Shown: positions 1 to 6,404 of the stretch, piece after piece
How the letters are laid out: each line of letters opens with the position of its first letter
Position numbering within the stretch: the stretch's first letter is position 1
Origin: Burkholderiales bacterium
GTDB lineage: Bacteria; Pseudomonadota; Gammaproteobacteria; Burkholderiales; Casimicrobiaceae
Assembly: GCA_025935435.1 (NCBI GenBank)
Contig: JAICVH010000110.1
Coordinates: forward strand, 1-7,406
DNA length: 7,406 nucleotides
Reading direction: 5' to 3'
Translations under genes and position numbers: made by a program
Notes under the pieces: model-generated
The model's database searches: none
What the model was told of the DNA's origin: nothing
What the model saw: only the letters and a program-made list of their open reading frames with translations

Positions 1-2
1 CG

Positions 3-128
3 AATGCGCACGCAGCGACGCTTTGCCCGTCGTTCTACCGTGGCGAAGTGATCGTCAACGCGCGCTGGATCGAGCGTGTAGCCGATCGCTTTCGTCGCAC
101 GGTCATCGGCATGCTGCAACCGGTATGA
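3..128 (+). CDS. iorA: Indolepyruvate ferredoxin oxidoreductase alpha subunit, C-terminal end only
   Basis: Only the last 41 residues are in the window; the gene runs in from the left edge. The frame starting at base 3 reads without a stop to TGA at 126-128. It contains the stretch NAHAATLCPSFYRGEVI, which I recognise as typical of the C-terminal end of the long, proteobacterial IorA-type alpha subunits. The cysteine there may belong to an iron-sulfur site, but too little is visible to say. IorA carries the thiamine diphosphate site and, with IorB, oxidatively decarboxylates aryl-2-oxo acids (indolepyruvate, phenylpyruvate) to aryl-acetyl-CoA. The stop overlaps the start of the next gene as ATGA (125-128), so the two are probably translationally coupled. 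The identity rests mainly on the following iorB plus this short tail. Confidence 0.72.
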   Translation, partial: NAHAATLCPSFYRGEVIVNARWIERVADRFRRTVIGMLQPV

Positions 129-1702
129 CGAAGCCCGTGTCGATCCTCGTCGGAGCGCTCGGCGGACAGGGCGGCGGTGTGCTTGCCGAGTGGCTCGTCG
201 AAGCCGCGACGCAAGCGGGTTACGTCGCGCAGAGCACGTCGATTCCCGGTGTCGCGCAGCGTACGGGGGCGACGACGTATTACATCGAAGTCTTTCCGCA
301 ACCTGCGGCGACGCTCGGCGGGCGCGTGCCGGTTCTTGGTCTCTATCCGACGCCGGGACAAGTCGACGTCGTCGTCGCGTCGGAACTGCTTGAGGCGGGA
401 CGCCTGTTGCAGGCGGGGTTCGTCACGCAGCAGACGACGCTACTCGCATCGACGAGTCGCACGCTGACTACCGCCGAAAAGATGGCGCTCGGTGACGGCC
501 GCTTCAGCTCCGAGCGCCTGCTCGACGCGGCGCGACAGCACGCGTATCGATTGTGCGCGTTCGACATGGACGTTCTTGCACGCGACGCGGGTACGGTCGT
601 CAGCAGCGTCATGCTCGGCGCGATCGCCGGCAGCGGCGTGTTGCCGATGCCACGCGACGTCTACGAAGCGGTCGTGCGCGCTGCGGGTGTCGGCGTCGAA
701 GCGAGCCTGCGCGGTTTCGCGCGCGGGTTTGCGGCTGTGGCGGACGATGCGGCAGCCGATGCCCAACCCTCGCTCGAACCGCGCGGCAATGGGCAGCAGG
801 CCAACGACATCAGCTTCGATGCATTTCCCGCCGCGGCACGGGAGCTGATCGCCCTCGGGTATGCGCGTGTCGTCGAATTCCAGGATGCACAATATGGCGA
901 TCTGTATCTCGAACGGTTGCGCCGTATCGATGCCGCCGAACGTGCAGCCGACCAGGAAATACACGACGCCCGCGTGTTGCGCGAAACGGCGCGCTTCCTC
1001 GCGCTGTGGATGGCTTTCGACGACATCGTGCGCGTCGCCGCGCTCAAGTCACGCGCGGCCCGGTTCACGCGCGTCCGCCAGGACCTGGGTGCCGGCGCCG
1101 GCGACGTCGTGCGCATCATCGATCACTTCAAGCCGGGCATCCCGGAATTCGCGGGGATGATGCCGCCGACGCTGGCGAAACGTCTCGTGCGCTGGGACCA
1201 GCGCCGGCGGGCGCGGGGTCGCGAGCCGCTCGCGTGGCCGCTCCATCTGCGCACCCACGCGATCTCGGGCCTGCTGCTGCTCCGCATGCTGGTAGCGCTG
1301 AAGGGCGTGCGTCGTCTCGGCGCCCGCTACGGCGACGAGCAACGCGGCATCGAACGCTGGCTGACCGCCATCGAACGAGGGACCCGCGACGATACGGCGC
1401 TCGGTTTCGAGATCGCGCTCTGCGGACGGCTGATCAAGGGCTATGGCGCGACCAACGAGCGGGGCAAGGCGAACCTCGCGCATATCCTCGAACACGTCGT
1501 TGGCACGCATGCACACGCGCCGCTCGACGAGCGCATCGGTGCCGTCCGCGCGGCACGCGAAGCGGCGCTCGCCGACGAAGGCGGGAAGGCGCTCGACGCC
1601 GAATTGTTGCGGCTGGGCGCGCCTGCGCGGCCGGTGATCGCGCAACCGATCCGGTTCGTTCCGCGCCGCAGCGGGGTCGCGCGGCAGGCGCGCGTGCACT
1701 GA
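125..1702 (+). CDS. iorB: Indolepyruvate oxidoreductase beta subunit, long form
   Basis: This 525-residue cytoplasmic protein is the partner of IorA in ferredoxin-linked oxidative decarboxylation of aryl-2-oxo acids to acyl-CoA. Residues 1 to about 190 form the pyruvate:ferredoxin oxidoreductase gamma-type domain: a glycine-rich start (VGALGGQGGGVLAEWL, residues 9-24) and the conserved SIPGVAQRTG at 39-48. From about residue 240 to 500 is an extra, mostly helical domain matching what is annotated as DUF6537 in bacterial long-form IorB; archaeal IorB lacks it and is only about 200 residues. The start at 125 was chosen because it overlaps the iorA stop as ATGA and begins directly at the fold. 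The open frame extends upstream to base 23, but that stretch lies over the iorA coding sequence. No strong ribosome binding site is visible, which fits coupling. The substrate is not decidable from sequence. Confidence 0.88.
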   Translation: MTKPVSILVGALGGQGGGVLAEWLVEAATQAGYVAQSTSIPGVAQRTGATTYYIEVFPQPAATLGGRVPVLGLYPTPGQVDVVVASELLEAGRLLQAGFVTQQTTLLASTSRTLTTAEKMALGDGRFSSERLLDAARQHAYRLCAFDMDVLARDAGTVVSSVMLGAIAGSGVLPMPRDVYEAVVRAAGVGVEASLRGFARGFAAVADDAAADAQPSLEPRGNGQQANDISFDAFPAAARELIALGYARVVEFQDAQYGDLYLERLRRIDAAERAADQEIHDARVLRETARFLALWMAFDDIVRVAALKSRAARFTRVRQDLGAGAGDVVRIIDHFKPGIPEFAGMMPPTLAKRLVRWDQRRRARGREPLAWPLHLRTHAISGLLLLRMLVALKGVRRLGARYGDEQRGIERWLTAIERGTRDDTALGFEIALCGRLIKGYGATNERGKANLAHILEHVVGTHAHAPLDERIGAVRAAREAALADEGGKALDAELLRLGAPARPVIAQPIRFVPRRSGVARQARVH

Positions 1703-1704
1703 AG

Positions 1705-2142
1705 ATGGCGTTTCGCAACGTCACCCACTTCTTCGTCGAATTCGGCGACTGCGATCCGGCGCAGATCGTTTTCTATCCGAACTTCCTGCGCTGGATGGAT
1801 GCAGCCGGGCATCGCTACTTTCATGCGCTCGGCGTGCCGCCGTGGCAACTGCGTCCGGAGCGCGCGCACGACCTCATCATCGGCACGCCGATCGTCGACG
1901 TCCATGCGCGCTTCATCGCGCCGGCCACCTACGGTGATCGCATCGAAATCGAGACGACGATCGCAGAATGGCGCGGCAAGAGCTTTGTCATGGAGCACGT
2001 GATTCGTCGTGACGCGACGCTGCTGGTCGAAGGCCGCGAGGTGCGGGTGTTCGCCCGGCGCCATCCGGTCGATCCCGCGCGCATCCAGGCGGTCGACGCG
2101 CCGGCGTCGATCCGCGAGCGCTGGGAACGCAGTACCGGCTAG
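1705..2142 (+). CDS. Hotdog-fold acyl-CoA thioesterase, 4-hydroxybenzoyl-CoA thioesterase-like
   Basis: This 145-residue single-domain hotdog protein probably hydrolyses an acyl- or aryl-CoA to the free acid and CoA in the cytoplasm. The active-site segment EFGDCDPAQIVFYPNF (residues 12-27) matches the 4HBT family. From memory of the Pseudomonas sp. CBS-3 enzyme, several blocks line up closely: EFGDCDPA, the GTPIV block (here 57-61), the EWR.KSFV block (around 89-96) and EVRVFA. The catalytic aspartate of that enzyme, Asp17, falls at the same residue number here (D17). One difference is Gln20 in place of Gly in the active-site loop; Gln is also common in relatives. The gene begins two bases after the iorB stop and ends nine bases before dctQ, so it is in the same operon. 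The chemistry is well supported. The substrate (4-hydroxybenzoyl-, arylacetyl- or another CoA ester) is inference. Confidence 0.87.
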   Translation: MAFRNVTHFFVEFGDCDPAQIVFYPNFLRWMDAAGHRYFHALGVPPWQLRPERAHDLIIGTPIVDVHARFIAPATYGDRIEIETTIAEWRGKSFVMEHVIRRDATLLVEGREVRVFARRHPVDPARIQAVDAPASIRERWERSTG

Positions 2143-2151
2143 CAGCACTCG

Positions 2152-2700
2152 ATGGACGCACCCGAAGCCCAGCCAGTGGCGCACGACGCGGGCTTTGGTC
2201 CTTTCGGGCGCGCGCTCCTGACGATTACCAAGCTCACGGCGATCGCCGGCGGGCTCGTGTTCGTGGCGCTGGTCGCGATGGAAATCGTGTCGATCGTCGG
2301 CCGCAAGTTGTTCTCGGCACCGGTGCCGGGAGACGTCGAGATCCTGCAGATGTGTGCGGCATTCGCGTCGGCGACGTTCTTCGCGTATTGCCATCTGATC
2401 GGCGGCGACATCAAGGTCGATTTCTTCACGCACAACCTGCGCTCGCACCGCGTCGCGATGCTCGATGCGATCGGATCGCTGCTCGTCGGCTTGTTCGGCG
2501 CACTGCTCGCGTGGCGTACGGGCGCCGGTGCACTCGTGCTGAAGGAGGTCGGCGAGACGTCGGCGATCCTCGGCTGGCCGGTGTGGGTCGCGCAGGCGCT
2601 GATGGTGCCCGGGTTCCTGCTGCTCGCGATCGCCGGTTTCTATCTCGCCGTGCATCGACTGCGTATCGCGGCATCGAAACGCCCCACGCGATCACGATGA
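2152..2700 (+). CDS. dctQ: TRAP transporter small transmembrane subunit (DctQ family)
   Basis: This 182-residue inner-membrane protein is the small membrane subunit of a tripartite ATP-independent periplasmic transporter. Four hydrophobic segments are visible at about 28-48, 64-84, 103-122 and 143-167, the usual DctQ number, with a basic C-terminal tail. The stretch EVGETSAILGWPVWVAQALM (132-151), leading into the last membrane segment, is typical of the family. DctQ binds the large subunit DctM and is needed for uptake. The start is nine bases after the thioesterase stop. No clear Shine-Dalgarno sequence precedes it, so reinitiation from the upstream gene is likely. The stop overlaps the dctM start as ATGA (2697-2700). 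The family call is firm; the transported solute is unknown. Confidence 0.92.
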   Translation: MDAPEAQPVAHDAGFGPFGRALLTITKLTAIAGGLVFVALVAMEIVSIVGRKLFSAPVPGDVEILQMCAAFASATFFAYCHLIGGDIKVDFFTHNLRSHRVAMLDAIGSLLVGLFGALLAWRTGAGALVLKEVGETSAILGWPVWVAQALMVPGFLLLAIAGFYLAVHRLRIAASKRPTRSR

Positions 2701-4025
2701 CGGGCGTTCAGGTCGGGACGCTGATGTTCGCGATCATGCTGGCGCTGATGGTCGCGCGCGTGCCGATCGGCATCGCGATGTTTGCAGTGGGCCTCGGCGG
2801 CTATGTTTACCTGACCGACGGCAACTTCAATGCACTGCTGAGTTCGCTCAAGAATCTCGCGTATGCGCGGCTATCCAACTACGACCTGGTCGTGATCCCG
2901 CTGTTCCTGCTGATGGGTCAGTTTGCGACGCACGGTGGATTGAGCCGGGCGCTGTTCCGATTCGTCAGCGCGTACATGGGCCATCTCAAGGGCGGCGTTG
3001 CGATAGCGGCGATCGGCGCGTGCGCCGGGTTTGGCGCCATCTGTGGCAGCTCGCTCGCAACGGCGGCAACGATGGGGCAGGTGGCGCTGCCGGAATTGCG
3101 CCGGTTCGGCTACTCGGGCTCGCTCGCCACCGGCGCGCTCGCGGCGGGCGGCACGCTCGGCATCATGATTCCGCCGTCGGTGCCGCTCGTGATTTACGCG
3201 ATCCTCACGCAGGAATCGATCGGCAAGTTGTTCATCGCAGCGGTGATTCCGGGCCTGATAGCAATGGCGGGCTACATGCTCGTCGTGCGCATTGTCGTAA
3301 CGCTCAATCCGCGCGCGGGCCCGGCCGGCGCGCGCGTCGGTTGGGCCGATCGATTGGCGAGCACGCTGCAGGTGCTGCCGGTGCTGCTGGTCTTTGTCGT
3401 CGTCATCGTTGGCATCTATGGCGGCTGGGCGAATCCGACCGAGGCGGCGGCGATCGGCGCGGCAGCCTGCGGCATCCTCGCCGTGATCAACGGCATGCGA
3501 GGGGCCGGCTTGATGGACAGTGCGCTCGGCACGGCGCAGCAGACGGCGATGATCTTTCTGATTCTGCTCGGCGCGGACATGATGAATTCGACGCTGGCGC
3601 TATCGCAACTTCCGGTAGAACTCGCGGCATGGGTCAAGGCGAGCGGCCTGTCGCCGCTCTTCGTCATGTTCATGGTGCTCGTCATTTACATCGTGCTCGG
3701 CTGCGTGATGGATTCGCTGGCGATGATCCTGCTGACGATCCCGATCTTCTACCCGATGATCATGGGCCTCGATTACTACGGGCTGTCGGCTACGGACAAG
3801 TCGATCTGGTTCGGCATCCTGGCGCTGATGGTCGTGGAAATCGGCCTTGTCCACCCGCCGGTGGGAATGAACGTTTACATCATCAACCGACTCGCGGGCG
3901 ACGTCCCGCTGACGGAGACGTTCAAGGGGGTGATCCCGTTCCTGGCGTCGGACGCGGTGCGTATCGCGCTGTTGATGGCGTTTCCGGTGCTTTCGCTGTA
4001 CCTCGTGCATGCGTTCCAACGTTGA
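2697..4025 (+). CDS. dctM: TRAP transporter large permease subunit (DctM family)
   Basis: This 442-residue polytopic inner-membrane protein is the ion-coupled permease of the TRAP system; sodium is the usual coupling ion in the family. The length is normal and hydrophobic segments run through the whole protein. Family landmarks are FGAICGSSLATAATMG (112-127), GTLGIMIPPSVPLVIYAI (152-169), the NPTEAAA motif (246-252) and GLVHPPVGMN (383-392), the last two in the second inverted-repeat half. The start chosen is the ATG inside the ATGA overlap with dctQ. An in-frame extension to 2352 exists but lies wholly within dctQ in another frame and reads as arginine-rich non-protein. The gene is followed by 27 bases and then dctP. 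Confidence 0.95.
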   Translation: MTGVQVGTLMFAIMLALMVARVPIGIAMFAVGLGGYVYLTDGNFNALLSSLKNLAYARLSNYDLVVIPLFLLMGQFATHGGLSRALFRFVSAYMGHLKGGVAIAAIGACAGFGAICGSSLATAATMGQVALPELRRFGYSGSLATGALAAGGTLGIMIPPSVPLVIYAILTQESIGKLFIAAVIPGLIAMAGYMLVVRIVVTLNPRAGPAGARVGWADRLASTLQVLPVLLVFVVVIVGIYGGWANPTEAAAIGAAACGILAVINGMRGAGLMDSALGTAQQTAMIFLILLGADMMNSTLALSQLPVELAAWVKASGLSPLFVMFMVLVIYIVLGCVMDSLAMILLTIPIFYPMIMGLDYYGLSATDKSIWFGILALMVVEIGLVHPPVGMNVYIINRLAGDVPLTETFKGVIPFLASDAVRIALLMAFPVLSLYLVHAFQR

Positions 4026-4036
4026 TCTGTCCCATC

Positions 4037-4044
4037 AAGGAGGA
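4037..4044 (+). promoter_or_regulatory. Strong ribosome binding site of dctP
   Basis: AAGGAGGA lies eight bases before the dctP ATG at 4053 and matches the 16S rRNA 3' end almost perfectly. The genes before it in the operon (iorB, thioesterase, dctQ) have weak or no visible sites. It fixes the dctP start and fits the need for a molar excess of the periplasmic binding protein. Confidence 0.85.
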
Positions 4045-4052
4045 GAGAAGCA

Positions 4053-5087
4053 ATGAAGCGTTCGACCAGGCTGTGCCTCATGTTCGCGCCCGCGTTCGCA
4101 CTCGCGGCGTCGCTCGCGCACGCGCAGGAAGTCGTGCTGAAGATCCATCATTTCCTGCCGCCCGGCGCGACGATACAAAAGCTCGTGTTCGAGCCGTGGT
4201 GCGAAAAGATCGGCAAGGAGTCGGCTGGCAAGCTCAAGTGCCAGCTGTATCCGTCGATGCAGCTTGGCGGCACGCCCCCGCAGCTGTTCGATCAGGCACG
4301 CGACGGCGTCGCCGACATCGTCTGGACGCTACCGACGTATCAGGCGGGTCGATTCATGAAGTCCGAGGTTTTCGAGCTGCCGTTCATGGCGAAGAGCGCC
4401 GAGGTCGGCAGTCCCGCGTTCTGGGAATACATCCAGAAGCATTCGCAGGACGAATTTCGAGGCGTCAAGCTCCTCGCCGCGCATCTGCATGACGGCTCGC
4501 TGTTTCATTTCGCGACCAAGCGCGTGCAAACCGTCGATGAGATGAAGGGCCTCAAGGTGCGCGGACCAACGCGCATCGGCACGCGCTTTCTGGCCGCGCT
4601 CGGCGTGACGCCGGTGCAGATGCCGCTGCCTCAGGTGCCGGAAGCGATATCGAAGGGTGTCATCGACGGCGCGATGGTGCCGTGGGAGGGCACGCCGCCG
4701 ATCAAGCTGCACGAGATCGCGAAATACGCGCTCGACAACGCGCCCGGTCAGCCGAAGATGTCGAATTCGATTTTCGTCATCGCGATGAATCCGGCGAAAT
4801 ACGACAGCCTGCCGGCCGACCTGAAGAAGGTGATCGATGCGAATAGCGGCCTCGCATGGTCGGCGCAGATCGGCAAGGTCTTCGATGGCACCACCGAGCC
4901 CGCGAAGAAGCTCGCGACGGCGGCGAACAACGTCTTCGATACGCTGGCGCCGGCGGAATACACGAAGATGCAGGCGGCGTCGGAAGTCGTCGTCAAGGAG
5001 TGGATCACCGACGTCGGGGCGAAAGGCGGCAATGGTCAGCAGTTGCTCGACGACGCGAAAGCGCTGATCAAGAAACACGGCGGATAG
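4053..5087 (+). CDS. dctP: TRAP transporter periplasmic solute-binding protein (DctP family)
   Basis: This 344-residue protein captures the solute in the periplasm and delivers it to DctQM. The N-terminus is a clear Sec signal peptide: KR near the start, a hydrophobic core at about 8-20, and probable cleavage after AHA at residue 24. The mature protein has the DctP fold landmarks. MKGLKVRGPTR (164-174) carries Arg170 at the position of the conserved arginine that salt-bridges the substrate carboxylate in this family. It is followed by LGVTPVQMPLPQVPEAISKG (183-202) and DGAMVPWEG (205-213). This supports a carboxylate ligand. Cys50 and Cys63 are the only cysteines in the mature chain and could form a disulfide. 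Aromatic residues such as W211, F152 and Y96 might line the pocket, but this cannot be judged without a structure. It is the last gene of the plus-strand operon. Confidence 0.94.
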   Translation: MKRSTRLCLMFAPAFALAASLAHAQEVVLKIHHFLPPGATIQKLVFEPWCEKIGKESAGKLKCQLYPSMQLGGTPPQLFDQARDGVADIVWTLPTYQAGRFMKSEVFELPFMAKSAEVGSPAFWEYIQKHSQDEFRGVKLLAAHLHDGSLFHFATKRVQTVDEMKGLKVRGPTRIGTRFLAALGVTPVQMPLPQVPEAISKGVIDGAMVPWEGTPPIKLHEIAKYALDNAPGQPKMSNSIFVIAMNPAKYDSLPADLKKVIDANSGLAWSAQIGKVFDGTTEPAKKLATAANNVFDTLAPAEYTKMQAASEVVVKEWITDVGAKGGNGQQLLDDAKALIKKHGG

Positions 5088-5101
5088 GCGAGAGGCGGGC
5101 G

Positions 5102-5127
5102 TTCGCGGCCGCTTCGGTGGCCGCGAA
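5102..5127. terminator. GC-rich UUCG hairpin between convergent operons, possible bidirectional terminator
   Basis: The arms TTCGCGGCC (5102-5110) and GGCCGCGAA (5119-5127) are perfect complements. The inner bases GC-TTCG-GT add a C-G pair closing a UUCG tetraloop plus a wobble, giving an 11-pair stem. With one bulged A the stem can extend to 5100-5130. It sits 14 bases after the dctP stop and 11 bases beyond the stop of the converging VOC gene. Neither side has a proper U tract, so factor-independent termination is uncertain; it may instead protect the 3' ends of the transcripts. Confidence 0.5.
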
Positions 5128-5138
5128 ACGCATGTTAC

Positions 5139-5555
5139 TTACGCAGCGTCAACCATCACCATCCACGCAACGCCGAAGCGGTCGGCGACCATGCCGAACT
5201 TCGGTGCAAAGAACGTCTTGGTGAGCGGCAACTGTACCTGGCCGCCGTCAGCAAGCGCACCGAACACGCGGTCGGCTTCGGCTTCGCTACGCGTGCGGAT
5301 CGACAACGAGAACCCCCTGAACTCGGGGCGTCCTTTCGCCTCGCCGTCCGACGCCATCACCTCGGTGTCGCCGATCGTGAAGCTCGCGTGCATGATCTTG
5401 CGGCCTGAACCCGGCGCGACCTTGTCGGGCGGTGGGGGTTCCGGGCTTTCGTCGAAGCGCATCAGCATTTGCACGCTCGCGCCGAGCGCCTTCTTGTAAT
5501 ACTCGAGCGCCTCCTCGCAGCGTCCATCGAAGAACAGGTAGGGCTGAACTTGCAT
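5139..5555 (-). CDS. VOC-family protein, PhnB-like (3-demethylubiquinone methyltransferase-like fold)
   Basis: This 138-residue cytoplasmic protein belongs to the glyoxalase/bleomycin-resistance fold superfamily, PhnB-like branch. Typical landmarks are MQVQPYLFFDGRCEEALEYY at the start, KIMHASFTIGDTEVMASDG (53-71), and a C-terminal FGMVADRFGVAWMVM. The exact reaction of this branch is generally unknown. The start at 5555 is preferred to an ATG four codons further upstream, because GGAG (5562-5565 on the complement) lies at good spacing before 5555 and inside the longer version. Genes of this type are commonly found with ECF42-type sigma factors and DGPF proteins, and here it follows two DGPF genes on the same strand. 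The 97-base gap before it holds an inverted repeat, so co-transcription with them is likely but not certain. Confidence 0.85.
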   Translation of the reverse strand: MQVQPYLFFDGRCEEALEYYKKALGASVQMLMRFDESPEPPPPDKVAPGSGRKIMHASFTIGDTEVMASDGEAKGRPEFRGFSLSIRTRSEAEADRVFGALADGGQVQLPLTKTFFAPKFGMVADRFGVAWMVMVDAA

Positions 5556-5587
5556 GGTGATCTCCAAAGGTCAGTGGTCAAAAGTGG

Positions 5588-5651
5588 GGTCAGACTCGAC
5601 TTTCGCGCCGGTGGTTTCTTTCGTCCTGCGGTCCCAAAGTCGAGTCCGACC
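5588..5651. repeat. Imperfect inverted repeat, REP/REPIN-like intergenic element
   Basis: The left arm GGTCAGACTCGACTTT (5588-5603) and right arm AAAGTCGAGTCCGACC (5636-5651) are complementary at 15 of 16 positions with a 32-base centre. The single mismatch (A5592 against C5647) becomes a U-G wobble in minus-strand RNA, so a full 16-pair stem is possible in the transcript of the DGPF-VOC operon. The right arm begins one base beyond the stop codon of the upstream DGPF gene. The left arm continues outward as AAAAGTGG, giving the block TGGGGTCAGACTCGACTTT, which resembles from memory short palindromic repeats seen near REP-associated transposases in Proteobacteria. That resemblance is unverified. 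In the minus-strand RNA the stem is followed by CCACUUUUG, so partial termination is possible. Confidence 0.65.
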
Positions 5652-5652
5652 G

Positions 5653-6021
5653 CTAGCCGAGCGCGCGCAGCGTGCGCTCGTCTTCAGCGATGGGCCGGAT
5701 CTCGACGCTGCCGATGCGCGCGCCGGGGATTCTCGCCGCCACGCGGATCGCCTCGTTGAGATCGCGCGCCTCGACGACGTAGTAGCCGCCGATCTGCTCC
5801 TTCGTTTCGGTAAAGGGTCCGTCGGTCGTCGACAGCCGGCCGTCGCGGACCCGCACCGTGATTGCGGTATCTGCCGGCAGCAGCCGATTGCAACCGACGT
5901 AGTGGCCGCTCGCGCGAATCTCGCGCGTGAATGCGGCGTACTCATCGAAGTGGCGATCGGCGTCGGTATCGGACAGATGCTCCATCACTTTTTCTGCGCA
6001 CACCAGGCAGAGGAATTTCAT
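5653..6021 (-). CDS. DGPF/YCII-domain protein, second of two tandem copies
   Basis: This is a 122-residue YCII-related (DGPF-family) protein, a ferredoxin-like small dimeric fold of unknown reaction. The name-giving motif is at residues 67-70 within TTDGPFTETKEQIGGYYVVE (65-84), followed by EARDLNEAIRVAARIPGA and GSVEIRPI. The start MKFLCLV at 6021 is chosen because its ATG overlaps the stop of the preceding DGPF gene as ATGA (6018-6021 on the complement). A longer open frame to 6330 exists but only shadows the preceding gene. A GGGGA stretch about five bases upstream is a weak ribosome binding site. Genes of this family are the classic neighbours and targets of ECF42 sigma factors. It differs from the adjacent copy over much of its length, especially residues 8-50, so it is not a recent duplicate. 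Confidence 0.88.
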   Translation of the reverse strand: MKFLCLVCAEKVMEHLSDTDADRHFDEYAAFTREIRASGHYVGCNRLLPADTAITVRVRDGRLSTTDGPFTETKEQIGGYYVVEARDLNEAIRVAARIPGARIGSVEIRPIAEDERTLRALG

Positions 6022-6392
6022 TGCGCGTCCCCGGCAACCCTGCCCGCGCGCGCCAAATCGTCGACGGCGAGCGCCCGGACCGGCCGCACTTCGACGCTGC
6101 CGATGCGCGCGGGCGGAATCTTCGCCGCGATGTCGATCGCCTCGTCGAGATCCGCAGCATCCACGAGGTAAAAGCCGGCGAGCACCTCCTTCGTCTCGGC
6201 AAACGGACCGTCGGTCACCGAAACTTTCCCGTTGCGGACGCGTACGGTCGTGGCCGTCTGGACCGATTGCAGCGCTTCGGCGGCAACCATCCGGCCGCTT
6301 TGCCGCAGCGCATCGCCGCACGCCTTGCACTCGGCATCCGGCACCTCGGGCAGGCGACGTTCATCGAGATAGACCAGACAGAGGTACTTCAT
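6018..6392 (-). CDS. DGPF/YCII-domain protein, first of two tandem copies
   Basis: This 124-residue DGPF-family protein is read first from the minus-strand promoter. It begins MKYLCLVYLDE; the DGPF motif is at 61-64 inside VTDGPFAETKEVLAGFYLVD (59-78), followed by DLDEAIDIAAKIPPARIG and SVEVRPV. The start at 6392 has a good ribosome binding site, GGGAG at 6400-6404 on the complement, seven bases away. In-frame extension further upstream crosses the promoter and the sigma-factor end and is rejected. The segment EVPDAECKACGDAL contains Cys22 and Cys25 as CxxC, which is noteworthy in a small cytoplasmic protein; a redox or metal role would be speculation. Two DGPF proteins encoded with ATGA overlap could form a heterodimer. 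Confidence 0.9.
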   Translation of the reverse strand: MKYLCLVYLDERRLPEVPDAECKACGDALRQSGRMVAAEALQSVQTATTVRVRNGKVSVTDGPFAETKEVLAGFYLVDAADLDEAIDIAAKIPPARIGSVEVRPVRALAVDDLARAGRVAGDAQ

Positions 6393-6399
6393 CGTTTTG

Positions 6400-6404
6400 C
6401 TCCC
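6400..6404 (-). promoter_or_regulatory. Ribosome binding site of the first DGPF gene
   Basis: On the complement GGGAG is followed by seven bases (CAAAACG) and then ATG at 6392. It decides the start of the DGPF gene against the much longer open frame that reads back through the intergenic region. Confidence 0.7.

Noticed and set aside
23..124. N-terminal extension of iorB
   Set aside because: It overlaps the iorA coding end. The glycine-rich IorB start follows the ATG at 125, and the ATGA overlap is typical.
138..144. TGTCGA-like sequences on the plus strand within iorB, and another near 2288 in dctQ
   Set aside because: They lie inside coding sequence with common Val-Ser-Ile codons, have no matching downstream element in a gene-upstream position, and are expected by chance.
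553..1704. Long upstream extension of the thioesterase frame
   Set aside because: The extension is arginine-rich and overlaps iorB. The thioesterase fold begins at the ATG at 1705, and residue numbering from there matches the known family member.
1441..2655. A 404-codon open frame on the minus strand
   Set aside because: It lies antisense to iorB, the thioesterase and dctQ. Its translation is rich in R, H and D without any domain, as expected for a GC-rich shadow frame.
3020..4492. A 490-codon open frame on the plus strand across dctM and dctP
   Set aside because: It is out of frame with two well-recognised genes and its product is low-complexity, rich in R, G and H. It is a shadow.
5569..5592. 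Three GGTCA words in a row (5569, 5576, 5588)
   Set aside because: They are irregularly spaced and five bases long, and the last belongs to the inverted repeat. This is too weak to call a binding-site array.
5556..5652. A second ECF42 promoter in front of the VOC gene
   Set aside because: There is no TGTCGA on the minus strand here. The nearest TCGA sequences belong to the inverted repeat and lack a CG[AT]C at promoter spacing.
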